From: Streptomyces subrutilus
GTDB taxonomy: Bacteria > Actinomycetota > Actinomycetes > Streptomycetales > Streptomycetaceae
NCBI RefSeq assembly: GCF_008704535.1
Contig: NZ_CP023701.1
Span: 62,001 to 126,000 of the forward strand
Length of the DNA: 64,000 bases
Direction: 5' to 3'
The position numbers were made by a program, and so were the translations under genes. Positions within the stretch are counted from its first letter, which is position 1. Each line of letters starts with the position of its first letter. Below the pieces are notes generated by a model, which saw only the letters and a list, made by a program, of their open reading frames with translations, was not told where the DNA came from and did not search any database. Shown piece by piece: positions 19,199 to 27,825 of this stretch.

Positions 19199-20611
19199 AT
19201 GACCACGGACACCAGCCCGGAAGCCCAGCTGGAGCCGCCCCGGCAGAGCAGCCTGGGCACGGCGGCCGCCCGCAACCTGGCCACCACCACCAAGTCCGCT
19301 CCGCAGATGCAGGAGATCACCTCCCGCTGGCTGCTGCGGATGCTTCCCTGGGTGGAGACCAAGGGCGGCACCTACCGGGTGAACCGCCGGCTGACCTACA
19401 CCGTCGGCGACGGGCGCGTCGAGTTCGTCCAGGACGGCGCCCGGGTCCGGGTGGTGCCGCGCGAGCTCGGCGAACTGGCGCTGCTGCGCGGCTTCGAGGA
19501 CGAGGGGGTGCTGGCCGCGCTCGCCGGCCGGTGCGTCCAGCGCGACTTCCGCGCGGGCGAGGTGCTGGCGGAGCGCGGCGGGCCCGCCGAGCGGATCCAC
19601 CTGATCGCCCACGGCCGGGTCGGCCAGACCTCGGTCGGCAAGTACGGCGACGAGATCGCCGTCGCCGTCCTCGCGGACGGCGAGCACTTCGGCGAGCACG
19701 CCCTGCTGGACGAGGAGGCGCGCTGGGAGCACACCGCGACCGCCGAGACCGCCGGCACCCTGCTGAGCCTCTCCCGCGCCGACTTCGCCGCCGTGCTGTC
19801 GACCGCGCCGCAGCTCCAGGACCACGTACGGCGGTTCGCCGCGCTGCCGCTGCAGCGGCAGAACCGGCACGGCGAGGCCGAGATCGCGATGTCGGCCGGG
19901 CACACCGGCGAGCCCGCGCTGCCGGGCACCTTCGTCGACTACGACCTCCACCCGCGCGCGTACGAACTGTCCATCGCGCAGACCGTGCTGCGGGTCCACA
20001 CGCGGGTCGCCGACCTCTACAACGAGCCGATGAACCAGACCGAGGAGCAACTGCGGCTCACCATCGAGGCGCTGCGCGAGCGCCAGGAGTACGAGCTGAT
20101 CAACAACCGCGAGTTCGGCCTGCTCCACAACGCCGCCTTCAAGCAGCGGATCCAGACGCACTCGGGTCCCCCCACCCCGGACGACCTCGACGAGCTGCTC
20201 TGCCGGCGCCGCGGTTCGAAGTTCTTCCTCGCCCACCCCCGGACCATCGCGGCCGTCGGGCGCGAGTTCAACGCCCGCGGCCTCTACCCGGACCACGTCG
20301 ACCTCGGCGGGCAGCTGGTCCCGGCCTGGCGCGGGGTCCCCATCCTGCCGTGCAGCAAGATCCCCATCAGCAAGGAGAACACCAGCTCGATCCTGGTGAT
20401 GCGCACCGGCGAGGACAAGCAGGGCGTCATCGGCCTGCACCAGACCGGCCTGGCCGAGGAGTACGAACCGGGCCTGTCGGTGCGGTTCATGGGCATCGAC
20501 GAGCAGTCGATCATCTCCTACCTGGTCAGCACCTACTACTCCGCCGCCGTCCTGGTGCCCGACGCGCTCGGCGTGCTGGAGAACGTGCAGATCGCCCGCC
20601 GGCACGGCTAG
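19199..20611 (+). CDS. Family 2B encapsulin shell protein with cyclic-nucleotide-binding insert
   Basis: 470 residues. The flanks are the HK97-fold shell protein: an N-terminal arm with [23 protein letters not shown], and after the insert [44 protein letters not shown] in several blocks, then an E-loop and A-domain ending [28 protein letters not shown]. Residues of about 92-215 form a cNMP-binding fold ([19 protein letters not shown] in place of the usual phosphate-binding cassette). Such proteins assemble into icosahedral compartments. The next two genes make 2-methylisoborneol, whose synthase is the known cargo type. AAGGAG lies 10 nt before the ATG. Earlier literature calls relatives EshA/EshB. 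The TAG stop is part of the CTAG edge of a long palindrome. Confidence 0.9.
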   Translation: MTTDTSPEAQLEPPRQSSLGTAAARNLATTTKSAPQMQEITSRWLLRMLPWVETKGGTYRVNRRLTYTVGDGRVEFVQDGARVRVVPRELGELALLRGFEDEGVLAALAGRCVQRDFRAGEVLAERGGPAERIHLIAHGRVGQTSVGKYGDEIAVAVLADGEHFGEHALLDEEARWEHTATAETAGTLLSLSRADFAAVLSTAPQLQDHVRRFAALPLQRQNRHGEAEIAMSAGHTGEPALPGTFVDYDLHPRAYELSIAQTVLRVHTRVADLYNEPMNQTEEQLRLTIEALRERQEYELINNREFGLLHNAAFKQRIQTHSGPPTPDDLDELLCRRRGSKFFLAHPRTIAAVGREFNARGLYPDHVDLGGQLVPAWRGVPILPCSKIPISKENTSSILVMRTGEDKQGVIGLHQTGLAEEYEPGLSVRFMGIDEQSIISYLVSTYYSAAVLVPDALGVLENVQIARRHG

Positions 20612-20775
20612 GGCGTCCCTTCCGGATCGTGCCTGACCCGCGCCGCCCGGCACCGCACCTCGCCGCCTTGGCCGAACACCACGTACGTCCAGTACTCCGG
20701 CGTCCCGCCGAGGCGCCGATGCACGGCACCGGACGACGCGGGCTCAACCGGCACGATCCGAAAGAGACGACCCAG
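20608..20775. repeat. Long palindromic element, copy 2, inside the 2-methylisoborneol operon
   Basis: About 168 bp, from CTAGGGCGTCCC (its TAG is the encapsulin stop) to GAGACGACCCAG. More diverged than copies 1 and 3 but with the same outer arms (TCCGGATCGTGCC against GGCACGATCCGAAAG) and central ACGTACGTCCAGTACTCC. It fills most of the 289-bp gap between the shell gene and the terpene synthase gene, so the transcript would carry a very long hairpin there. Confidence 0.85.
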
Positions 20776-20900
20776 GCCGCCCGGACCCTCCCCGCCCGGC
20801 CGCGCGCCCGGACGGCCCGCCGCCCTCCCGGGGCCCGCCCCCGGCCCGGCGGGTGCGCCCGGGTGCGGGCGGCCCGGCCACTTCCACCAAGGAGCCACGG

Positions 20901-22172
20901 ATGCCCGTTCCCGGGCCTTCCCCCCGGCAGCCGAGCCTGCCCTCCCCCGCGGCCCGTCCCGGGGACCGCGTCCCCGGCCCGGCCGCCGCCCCCGGAGCCC
21001 TCGCCGGTGCCTGCGGCAGCGGGACGCCCGTACCGACCGCGGCCTCCGCGCCGCCGCTCGTTCCGGGGCCGCCCGTTCAGGGGGCTGGCGCGGCGCTGGC
21101 GCGGCTGCTGCGCGGGCCCAGCGGGCTGGGCACGGCCGGGCTGTCGCTGGTCCGGCGCGCGGAGCCGGCCGCCCCCGCGGAGCCTGCCGCGGCGGGCACC
21201 GCGATCCCCGGCCTCTACCACCACCCGGTGCCCGAACCGGACCCCGTACGGGTGGAGGAGGTCAGCCGCAGGATCAAGGCCTGGGCGGTGGAGGAGGTCG
21301 AGCTGTACCCGCCGGACTGGGAGGACCAGTTCGACGGGTTCTCCCTGGGCCGCTACATGGTCGCCTGCCATCCGGACGCCCCCGGCGTCGACCACCTGAT
21401 GATCGCCACCCGGCTGATGGCGGCCGAGAACGCCCTCGACGACTGCTACTGCGAGGACCACGGGGGCTCCCCCGTCGGCCTCGGCGGACGCCTCCTGCTC
21501 GCCCACACCGCGCTCGACCCGCTCCACACCACGGCGGAGTACCAGCCGCAGTGGGAGCGCTCGCTGCACGCGGACGCCCCCCGGCGCGCCTACCGCTCGG
21601 CCATGGGGTACTTCGTACGGGAGGCCACCCCCGCCCAGGCCGACCGGTACCGGCACGACATGGCCCGGCTGCACCTGGGGTACCTCGCCGAGGCCGCCTG
21701 GTCCGAGACCGACCACGTGCCGGAGGTGTGGGAGTACCTGGCGATGCGGCAGTTCAACAACTTCCGTCCCTGCCCCACCATCACCGACACCGTGGGCGGC
21801 TACGAGCTGCCGGCGGACCTCCAGGCCCGGCCCGAGGTGCAGCGGGTCATCGCGCTCGCCGGGAACGCCACCACCATCGTCAACGACCTCTACTCGTACA
21901 CCAAGGAACTCGCCGGCCCCGGCCTGCACCTCAACCTGCCCGTGGTGATCGCCGAACGCGAGGGCCTCCCCGTCCGCGACGCCTACCTGAAGGCGGTCGA
22001 GGTCCACAACGACCTCATGCACGCCTTCGAGACCGAGGCCGCCGGGGCTGCGGCCGCCCTGCCCGTGCCGAGCCTGCTGCGCTTCCTGCGGGGCGTGGCC
22101 GCGTGGGTCGACGGCAACCACTACTGGCACCAGACCAACACCTACCGCTACAGCCTGCCCGACTTCTGGTAA
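20901..22172 (+). CDS. 2-methylisoborneol synthase (class I terpene cyclase)
   Basis: 423 residues. It converts 2-methyl-GPP to 2-methylisoborneol, the earthy odorant. Residues 1-100 are Pro/Ala/Gly-rich and disordered with one hydrophobic patch (about 60-85, AALARLLRG...LSLVRR), the kind of N-terminal region used to load this enzyme into family 2B encapsulins. The cyclase domain follows, with metal motif DDCYCED at 180-186 and NDLYSYTKE at 328-336, both typical of MIB synthases. ATG at 20901 has AAGGAG at 6 nt. It lies between the shell gene and the methyltransferase gene, with only 3 bp before the latter. Confidence 0.95.
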   Translation: MPVPGPSPRQPSLPSPAARPGDRVPGPAAAPGALAGACGSGTPVPTAASAPPLVPGPPVQGAGAALARLLRGPSGLGTAGLSLVRRAEPAAPAEPAAAGTAIPGLYHHPVPEPDPVRVEEVSRRIKAWAVEEVELYPPDWEDQFDGFSLGRYMVACHPDAPGVDHLMIATRLMAAENALDDCYCEDHGGSPVGLGGRLLLAHTALDPLHTTAEYQPQWERSLHADAPRRAYRSAMGYFVREATPAQADRYRHDMARLHLGYLAEAAWSETDHVPEVWEYLAMRQFNNFRPCPTITDTVGGYELPADLQARPEVQRVIALAGNATTIVNDLYSYTKELAGPGLHLNLPVVIAEREGLPVRDAYLKAVEVHNDLMHAFETEAAGAAAALPVPSLLRFLRGVAAWVDGNHYWHQTNTYRYSLPDFW

Positions 22173-22175
22173 GAA

Positions 22176-23069
22176 ATGGACCGATCTGTGACCGACACCG
22201 AGCTCACCCTGGCCCCCGCCTCCGCGTTCGTGCCCGCCCCGGCGACGCCCTACCAGGGGGACATCGCCCGCTACTGGGACCACGAGGCCAGGCCGGTGAA
22301 CCTGCGCCTCGGCGACGTCGACGGCCTCTACCACCACCACTACGGCATCGGCGACGTCGACCACGCCGCTCTCGGGGACCCCGGCGACGAGGCGTACGAG
22401 AAGAGGCTGATCGCCGAGCTCCACCGGCTGGAGTCCGCCCAGACCGACGTCCTCCTGGACCACCTCGGCCCCATCGGGCCCGGGGACACCCTCGTCGACG
22501 CCGGCTGCGGCCGCGGCGGCTCGATGGTCATGGCCCACCAGCGGTTCGGCTGCACGGTCGAGGGCGTCACCCTGTCGGCCAAGCAGGCCGAGTTCGCCAA
22601 CCGGCGGGCCCGCGAGCTGGACATCGACGGCTCCGTCCGCGCCCGCGTGTGCAACATGCTCGGCACGCCCTTCGAGACGGGACGGGCGGCGGCCTCGTGG
22701 AACAACGAGTCGAGCATGTACGTCGACCTGCACGACCTCTTCGCGGAACACTCCCGCGTCCTGGCCGTCGGCGGCCGCTACGTGACCATCACGGGCTGCT
22801 GGAACCCCCGGTACGGCCAGCCCTCGAAGTGGGTCTCCCAGATCAACGCGCACTTCGAGTGCAACATCCACTCCCGCCGGGAGTACATGCGGGCCATGGC
22901 CGACAACCGGCTCGTCCCGCAGACCGTCGTCGACCTGACGGCCGCGACCCTGCCCTACTGGGAGGCCCGCGCCACGTCCTCGCTGGTCACCGGGATCGAG
23001 GAGGCGTTCATCAACTCCTACAAGGACGGCTCGTTCCAGTACCTGCTGATCGCCGCCGACCGCGTCTGA
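22176..23069 (+). CDS. Geranyl diphosphate 2-C-methyltransferase
   Basis: 297 residues. It is a SAM-dependent methyltransferase with the binding loop [12 protein letters not shown] (about residues 108-119), [16 protein letters not shown], and the substrate half carrying [16 protein letters not shown] and [12 protein letters not shown]. It methylates C2 of GPP to supply 2-methyl-GPP to the preceding synthase. ATG at 22176 begins 3 bp after the synthase stop, so translation is probably coupled; a GTG 12 bases in is an alternative start. A terminator follows. Confidence 0.95.
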   Translation: MDRSVTDTELTLAPASAFVPAPATPYQGDIARYWDHEARPVNLRLGDVDGLYHHHYGIGDVDHAALGDPGDEAYEKRLIAELHRLESAQTDVLLDHLGPIGPGDTLVDAGCGRGGSMVMAHQRFGCTVEGVTLSAKQAEFANRRARELDIDGSVRARVCNMLGTPFETGRAAASWNNESSMYVDLHDLFAEHSRVLAVGGRYVTITGCWNPRYGQPSKWVSQINAHFECNIHSRREYMRAMADNRLVPQTVVDLTAATLPYWEARATSSLVTGIEEAFINSYKDGSFQYLLIAADRV

Positions 23070-23083
23070 CCCCGCACCGCACC

Positions 23084-23119
23084 GTCCGGGCGGCCACCTC
23101 GACGGCCGGCCGCCCGGAC
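23084..23119 (+). terminator. Terminator of the 2-methylisoborneol operon
   Basis: A perfect 12-bp stem, GTCCGGGCGGCC at 23084-23095 with its complement at 23108-23119 and a 12-nt loop, starts 15 bp past the methyltransferase stop. Confidence 0.75.
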
Positions 23120-23214
23120 GGGAATGCCCGGGGGCTGGCTTCCGTTGCAGAAGTCAGCTGACATGCGCGCGTCACCCGCCGGGGAGCGCGCGGTGTCACC
23201 GGAAGGAGCAGCTC

Positions 23215-23379
23215 GTGGCCCGCAGCACCACCCGTCCCGTCGTCCGGCTGACGTCGACGGCCGGGACCGGCACCACCTACACGACGCGCAAGAACCCCCG
23301 CAACGACCCCGACCGGCTCGTGCTGCGCAAGTACGACCCGCTGGCCGGCCGGCACGTCGCGTTCCGGGAGGAGCGCTGA
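23215..23379 (+). CDS. rpmG: Ribosomal protein L33, cysteine-free (zinc-independent) paralogue
   Basis: 54 residues: [40 protein letters not shown], then a basic end. Core and length are those of bacterial L33, but the two CxxC zinc pairs are absent, as in the C-minus form that replaces the zinc form under zinc starvation. GTG start with GGAAGGAG 7-8 nt upstream. Followed by L31 and L36 paralogues of the same kind. These sets are usually repressed by Zur; upstream I see only a 10-bp palindrome GTCAGCTGAC (23153-23162), not an obvious Zur box. Confidence 0.92.
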   Translation: MARSTTRPVVRLTSTAGTGTTYTTRKNPRNDPDRLVLRKYDPLAGRHVAFREER

Positions 23380-23458
23380 GGGGCGCCGAACCGCCCCGGG
23401 CGGCGCCCGGCACGGGCGCACCGCCCACCCGTACACGTGTGACCAGGGAGGAAAGCAC

Positions 23459-23719
23459 ATGAGGAAGCACATCCACCCCGTATCGCGCCCCGTCGTCTTC
23501 CGTGACCGGGCGGCCGGCACCGCGTTCCTGACGCGGTCGACCGTGGACACGGCCCGGACGGTCGTCTGGGAGGACGGCGCGCTCTACCCGCTGGTCGACG
23601 TCGAGGTCTCGGCGGCGAGCCACCCCTTCTTCACGGGCGGCACGCGGGTCGTGGACACCGCCGGCCGCGTGGAGCGCTTCGAGCGCCGCTACGGCCGCCG
23701 GGGCCCGTCCCGGGGCTGA
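23459..23719 (+). CDS. rpmE2: Ribosomal protein L31 type B (zinc-independent)
   Basis: 86 residues, the type B length. It begins [20 protein letters not shown] and has [25 protein letters not shown]; the CxxC zinc site of type A L31 is missing. ATG has GGAGGAA at 6 nt. Second gene of the zinc-free ribosomal protein group. It is expected to replace the zinc form on the 50S subunit when zinc is short, freeing zinc. Confidence 0.95.
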   Translation: MRKHIHPVSRPVVFRDRAAGTAFLTRSTVDTARTVVWEDGALYPLVDVEVSAASHPFFTGGTRVVDTAGRVERFERRYGRRGPSRG

Positions 23720-23823
23720 CGGAGAGGGCCGGCCGGGGGCCGGGGACGGGCAGGGGCCGGCAGGGCCGGCACAGGCGGCAGGACAGGCAGACAGGACGGA
23801 CAGGACGGGAAGAGGGCAGAGCC

Positions 23824-23946
23824 GTGAAGGTACGCGCATCCGTGCGCTCGCTGAAGTCCAGGCCCGGAGCGCAGGTGGTCCGCCGGCGGGGCGTGGTCTT
23901 CGTCGTCAACCGGAAGAACCCGCGCTTCAAGGCCCGCCAGGGCTGA
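23824..23946 (+). CDS. rpmJ: Ribosomal protein L36, cysteine-free paralogue
   Basis: 40 residues starting at [22 protein letters not shown], then [20 protein letters not shown]. The order and the C-terminal [10 protein letters not shown] match the zinc-independent L36; the C-x2-C and C/H ligands of the zinc form are absent. Third gene of the rpmG-rpmE2-rpmJ set and too short for most gene finders. A strong terminator follows 16 bp downstream. The spacer before it carries short GGACAGGACGG repeats. Confidence 0.93.
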   Translation: MKVRASVRSLKSRPGAQVVRRRGVVFVVNRKNPRFKARQG

Positions 23947-23962
23947 CGGGCACCGCGACACC

Positions 23963-24001
23963 GCCCCGCCCCCCGACCCGCCGCGGGTCGGGGGGCGGGG
24001 C
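23963..24001 (+). terminator. Terminator after the zinc-free ribosomal protein genes
   Basis: A perfect 18-bp GC-rich stem (23963-23980 with 23984-24001) with a 3-nt loop closes the rpmG-rpmE2-rpmJ unit. Confidence 0.85.
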
Positions 24002-24047
24002 GCGATACTGGGGTTCCGGTGGGCAATGACGTCGAGGGGAGCCGTTC

Positions 24048-24653
24048 ATGACCACGGCGAAGGACCTGTTCATCATCGCGATGGCCCCGCGGCCGGACCG
24101 CTCCGTGGGCCAGGGCGACCTGTCGCTGGCGCTCGCGGGAGCCGAGCTGATCGACCTCCTGGGCGCGGGGGCGCTCACCCTGGACGGCGAGCGCATCGTG
24201 CCGGGCCCCGGGCCGGCCACCGGCGACCGGCTCCTGGACGGGGCGGCGCGGGCGCTCGACCGGCAGGCCCCGTACGAGCGGATCGAGGACTGGCTGTGGC
24301 GCAGGGGCCGCGACCTCGCGGCGCTCTACCAGACGGCCCTGGAGGAGGAGGGGCAGCTGACGCGGGAACGGCACGGCCGCTCGCCCTTCGGCGCCGAGCG
24401 CCTGCAGCTGGCCGACTCGCCCGCGCGCGGGCGGGCCCTGGAGCGGTGGGCGGACGGCGATCCCGTGCTGGTGGCCCTCGCCGCGGTCGTGGGGGTCGGC
24501 GGCGGGCCGGACGGGGACGCGCCGGTTCCCGAGGACGAGGCGGTGACGGCGGTACTGGCGCTGGTCAACGACGCGGTGATGGAGCTGGAGGCCGTGCGCC
24601 AGCGCCGGTCCATCGAGAAGGCGGCGTTCGCCAACCTCTGGCGGGGCCCCTGA
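24048..24653 (+). CDS. GPP34 (GOLPH3-like) family protein
   Basis: 201 residues. Begins TTAKDLFIIAMAP and has LSLALAGAELIDLLGAGALTLDGERIVP, characteristic of the GPP34 domain. In eukaryotes this fold binds PI4P and retains Golgi enzymes; in actinomycetes its role is not settled. The C-terminal LALVNDAVMELEAVRQRRSIEKAAFANLW is helical. Start ATG has GAGGGGAG about 7 nt upstream. It appears monocistronic, flanked by a terminator and by palindrome copy 3. Confidence 0.85.
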   Translation: MTTAKDLFIIAMAPRPDRSVGQGDLSLALAGAELIDLLGAGALTLDGERIVPGPGPATGDRLLDGAARALDRQAPYERIEDWLWRRGRDLAALYQTALEEEGQLTRERHGRSPFGAERLQLADSPARGRALERWADGDPVLVALAAVVGVGGGPDGDAPVPEDEAVTAVLALVNDAVMELEAVRQRRSIEKAAFANLWRGP

Positions 24654-24712
24654 CGGACGCGGGCGCCCCCGCCCCGCCGTCGCGGCCCCGGCGCTGCCGT
24701 GCGGGAGGCGGC

Positions 24713-24881
24713 CTAGGCCGTCTCTTTCGGATCTTGCCGGGCCCGCGACGCCTGGCACCGTGCCTGGCCGCACTGCCGAGGCGACCACGTACGTCCAGTA
24801 CGCGAGCGCCCCGGCAGCACGCCCAGGCACGGCACCAGACGCCGCGGGCTCGGCCGACAAGATCCGAAAGAGACGACCTAG
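24713..24881. repeat. Long palindromic element, copy 3 (about 169 bp)
   Basis: Runs from CTAGGCCGTCTC to GAGACGACCTAG and is the same length as copy 1. Its 5' arm equals the reverse complement of the copy 1 3' arm for about 70 nt, so the two lie in opposite orientation. Its right edge sits 9 bp before the GTG of the next gene, which must take its initiation signals from the repeat edge. Confidence 0.85.
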
Positions 24882-24890
24882 GGTGGAGGT

Positions 24891-25508
24891 GTGAGCGAAC
24901 GCCACGTGCCGACCTGGGAAGTGACGGCCAGCGGCGGCCTGGAGACCGCCTGGGTGGAGATCGGCCGGGGCCCCGCGGGGCCGGCCGGGCTGCGCGCCCG
25001 GGGCAGGGCCGTGGGCACCGACCCGGAGCCGTACTGGCTCTCGTACGCGCTGGAGACCGGCGAGGACCTCGCCACCCGGCGCCTGACGGTGCGGGTCGAG
25101 GACGCCTGCCGGGTCCGGGAGCTGGACCTGCGGCGCTCCCCGTCCGGCCGGTGGACGGTCGACGGCCGTCCCCGGCCCGACCTGGAGGGCGCGCTCGACT
25201 GCGACCTCGGCCTGTGCCCGCTGACCAACACCATGCCGGTGCTGCGCCACGCCCTGCACCGCCGGCCCGGCGAGCACCGGTTCCTGATGGCCTGGGTGTC
25301 CGTCCCCGACCTGACCGTGCGGCCGTCCCGCCAGACGTACACGCACCTGTCCCGCACCCCGTCCGGCGGCGCCCTGGTCCGCTACGCCTCCGGGGACTTC
25401 GCCGCCGACGTGGAGTTCGACGCGTACGGCCTGGTCGCCGACTACCCGGAGCTGGCCCGGCGCGGCGACGGCGGGCGGCGCCCGCCGGTCAGGCCGCCAC
25501 GGCGCTGA
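24891..25508 (+). CDS. Putative glycolipid-binding (DUF1089-type) protein
   Basis: 205 residues. GGLETAWVEIG near the start, YWLSYALETGEDLATRRLTV, DLGLCPLTNTMPVLRHALHR and VSVPDLTVRPSRQTYTHLSR are the blocks of the putative glycolipid-binding family, a curved beta barrel. The biological role is not established. The start is uncertain: the GGAGG before GTG 24891 is only 1 nt away, and GTG at 24906 is an alternative. It begins just past palindrome copy 3 and its 3' end overlaps the convergent DUF2252 gene by 20 bp. Confidence 0.75.
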   Translation: MSERHVPTWEVTASGGLETAWVEIGRGPAGPAGLRARGRAVGTDPEPYWLSYALETGEDLATRRLTVRVEDACRVRELDLRRSPSGRWTVDGRPRPDLEGALDCDLGLCPLTNTMPVLRHALHRRPGEHRFLMAWVSVPDLTVRPSRQTYTHLSRTPSGGALVRYASGDFAADVEFDAYGLVADYPELARRGDGGRRPPVRPPRR

Positions 25509-26916
25509 CGCGGCCGGCGGCGATGGCGGCGGTCAGCGCGCGGTGGTCGCGTTCGTTGCGGTCGGCGTAGGTTTCCGCGAACCGCTGCACCGCCCGGTCG
25601 AAGACGTCGCCGCGGCCGAGGTAGGCGGCGATGGCGATGCGGTCCCCGGAGCGGGCGTGGGCCCGGGCCAGGGTGAGCCCGCACAGGTCGGCGAAGACCC
25701 GCATGCCGCGCGGTTCCATCTGCGAGGGGTCCAGCACTCCCTTCCAGTCGCGCAACTGGCGTACGTAGAAGTCGCGTTCGCGGCCGTCGATGCCGCGCAG
25801 CCGCTGCCAGCCGAGGAAGATGTCCCCGGCCGCCTGCATCAGGCGCTGTCCGGCGACGACCCGTTCGCCCTGCGTGGGGTAGGCGCTCGCGCCGGCGTGC
25901 GGGGCGAGGACCGACTCGCCCGCCTCCTTCGCCTGCAGGAGCAGCGGGTCCGCGTCGTCGCGGCCCGTCAGCAGGACGACCCAGCAGCGCATGCCGACGC
26001 TGCCGACGCCCACCACCTTGCGGGCCATGTCGATCACGGTGAACTGTTCGAGGAGGTGGCGGCGGTCCGTGGAGAGGCTGTGCCGGTACTGCCGCAGCAG
26101 GTCGCCGATCTCCTCCTTGAGCGCGGCGCGCTCCCGGTCGGGCAGCAGGTGGGAGAGCGGCGTGATCAGGCGCGGTACGGCGGCGAACCGGCGTTCCCCG
26201 TCGACGACCTCGGTGAGCTTCCCGGCGGCCTGGAGGCTGTCGCGGCCGCGGGCCTTGCGCAGCTCGGTGGAGACGCGCGCGCGGCCGCGGGTGTGCAGGG
26301 CTCCGGCGGCCAGGGCGCGCAGCTGGTCCTCGTCGATCCTGGCGTACCAGACGTCGAGGTGGCGCTGGGCGGCGAAGCGGTGCATCTGCTCGCGGTAGGA
26401 GCGCACCGCGGACCGTACGATCGCGGCGCGTTCGGAGTCGGTGAAGGAGTTCTCGCGGCCGGCGACGACCAGACTCACGGCGAGCCGTTTGACGTCCCAC
26501 TCCCAGGGGCCGGGCAGGGTCTCGTCGAAGTCGTTGATGTCGAACAGGAGGTTGCGTTCCGGGGAGCCCAGCAGGCGGAAGTTCATCAGGTGGGCGTCGC
26601 CGCACAGTTGGACGCGCAGTCCGGAGTCGGGGGTGCCGGCGAGGTCGCCGGCCATGATCGCGGCGGCGCCGCGGTAGAACCGGAAGGGCGACTGGGCCAT
26701 CCGTCCGTAGCGGATCGGTACGAGTTCCGGGACCCGGGTCGCCGACTGCTCCTCGATGACGTCGACCGGGTCCGGGCGGGCGGGGGACGGTCCGAACTCC
26801 GCGTGGGCGGAGCGCGGCGTCCGCTTGCGGGCGGCCCGGCCGCGGTCGGCGCGTTCCCGGGCCGAGGGCCGGGGCCCGTCGGCGCGGTCCGTCTCGGGTG
26901 CCTCGCGCTTCGTCAT
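25489..26916 (-). CDS. DUF2252 family protein (kinase-like fold)
   Basis: 475 residues. Family blocks: MAQSPFRFYRGAAAIMAGDL, VQLCGDAHLMNFRLLGSPERNLLFDINDFDET, WEWDVKRLAVSLV, and near the end FYVRQLRDWKG and CGLTLARAHARSGD. The GDAH...DxNDFDE layout recalls aminoglycoside-phosphotransferase-like kinases, but the substrate is unknown. The first 40 residues are charged and disordered. ATG at 26916 has only a weak AAGGG site. Monocistronic. Confidence 0.85.
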   Translation of the reverse strand: MTKREAPETDRADGPRPSARERADRGRAARKRTPRSAHAEFGPSPARPDPVDVIEEQSATRVPELVPIRYGRMAQSPFRFYRGAAAIMAGDLAGTPDSGLRVQLCGDAHLMNFRLLGSPERNLLFDINDFDETLPGPWEWDVKRLAVSLVVAGRENSFTDSERAAIVRSAVRSYREQMHRFAAQRHLDVWYARIDEDQLRALAAGALHTRGRARVSTELRKARGRDSLQAAGKLTEVVDGERRFAAVPRLITPLSHLLPDRERAALKEEIGDLLRQYRHSLSTDRRHLLEQFTVIDMARKVVGVGSVGMRCWVVLLTGRDDADPLLLQAKEAGESVLAPHAGASAYPTQGERVVAGQRLMQAAGDIFLGWQRLRGIDGRERDFYVRQLRDWKGVLDPSQMEPRGMRVFADLCGLTLARAHARSGDRIAIAAYLGRGDVFDRAVQRFAETYADRNERDHRALTAAIAAGRVSAVAA

Positions 26917-27093
26917 CGCTGTGAACCCTTCCGGCTGCGGGGCCCCCGCCCTTCAGCATGGCATCCCGGCGGCGGCGCTGCGCTGTGAGCGGGGGCGGGC
27001 GGGTGTGGGCGGGCCGCCCGGGGGCAGGGGGTCGGTATATCCGCCCCCGGGGACGAGACCCCGGCGCAGGCGGCGAGCGACGGAGGAGACGCG

Positions 27094-27348
27094 GTGTCGG
27101 ACCGGACCACGCACGAACACCTTGAGGCCCTGCGCGAGGAGCTGAGGACGTCGGGCTCCCGCCTCTCCCCGCAGGACCGCGCCCATCTGGAGGCCCTGCT
27201 GGAGGACGCGGCCGCGGACGACGCGGCGGCCGATCCCGGGGTCACGCAGTCGCTGAACCACGCCGCGGAACGCTTCGAGGTGGACCATCCGTCCCTGTCG
27301 GCCGCGCTGCGCAACATCGGCGTGAGCCTGGCCAACATCGGCATCTGA
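27094..27348 (+). CDS. DUF4404 family small helical protein
   Basis: 84 residues, amphipathic helices (EHLEALREELRTS, LSPQDRAHLEALLEDA) and ending AAERFEVDHPSLSAALRNIGVSLANIGI, the hallmark of DUF4404. No cysteines, signal or membrane segment. GTG start with GGAGGAGA at about 6 nt. Function unknown. Followed by its own terminator. Confidence 0.8.
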   Translation: MSDRTTHEHLEALREELRTSGSRLSPQDRAHLEALLEDAAADDAAADPGVTQSLNHAAERFEVDHPSLSAALRNIGVSLANIGI

Positions 27349-27464
27349 GACCGCGGCCGCGGCTCGCGCGTGCGGGCGTGCGGGCGTGCGGGCGGTGCAC
27401 CGGTGCGTACGGGTGGGGGTGCTGCGGCCGCGGGGTGCGGGCCGCGGCCTGAGGACCGCCCGGT

Positions 27465-27491
27465 GACGCCGTTCCACGGGGGAACGGCGTC
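27465..27491 (+). terminator. Terminator after the DUF4404 gene
   Basis: A perfect 11-bp stem, GACGCCGTTCC with GGAACGGCGTC, and loop ACGGG. It lies 117 bp past the stop, so the 3' end would be long. Confidence 0.6.
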
Positions 27492-27584
27492 GCCGGGGGC
27501 CGGGCGGCGCCTGAGTAGCGGGCGCCGGGCGGCTGAGTACGGCGGCGGGTACGGCGGGGGCGGGCGGGGCTGTTCACTGGGGGC

Positions 27585-27767
27585 ATGGACGAGACGAGGG
27601 GTCCGGCGGGTCCGGGGGGCGGGGTGCGGCGTACGAGGCCGTGCCGGTGGTGCGGGCGGCCGGTGGCGCAGCCCTGGCCGGTGGTGCGCCGGCTGCACTG
27701 TTCGGCCGGGCACTGGTTGCGGGACGTGCGGGCCCATCTGTGGCGCGATCTGTGGAAGGGTCTGTGA
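27585..27767 (+). CDS. Small cysteine-containing hypothetical protein (possible zinc ribbon)
   Basis: 60 residues. CRWCGRPV and LHCSAGHWLRDVRAHLWRDLW give C-x2-C and a C-x3-H pair that could bind one zinc, followed by a Trp-rich amphipathic end. GGGGG lies just before the ATG. No family recognised; a real gene is more likely than chance because of the ordered Cys/His/Trp pattern. Confidence 0.45.
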   Translation: MDETRGPAGPGGGVRRTRPCRWCGRPVAQPWPVVRRLHCSAGHWLRDVRAHLWRDLWKGL

Positions 27768-27825
27768 GCGCCTGCCCCGGCTGCCCGCCCGGGGCCGGGG
27801 CGGCGGGGCGTGTCAGACTGCCCGG

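Noticed and set aside
23153..23162. GTCAGCTGAC as a Zur box
   Set aside because: It is a perfect palindrome but lacks the AT-rich TGA-N-TCA form expected of Streptomyces Zur sites.
24026..25570. Plus-strand frame running through palindrome copy 3
   Set aside because: It would translate the palindrome; the GPP34 and glycolipid-binding genes in other frames explain the coding signal.
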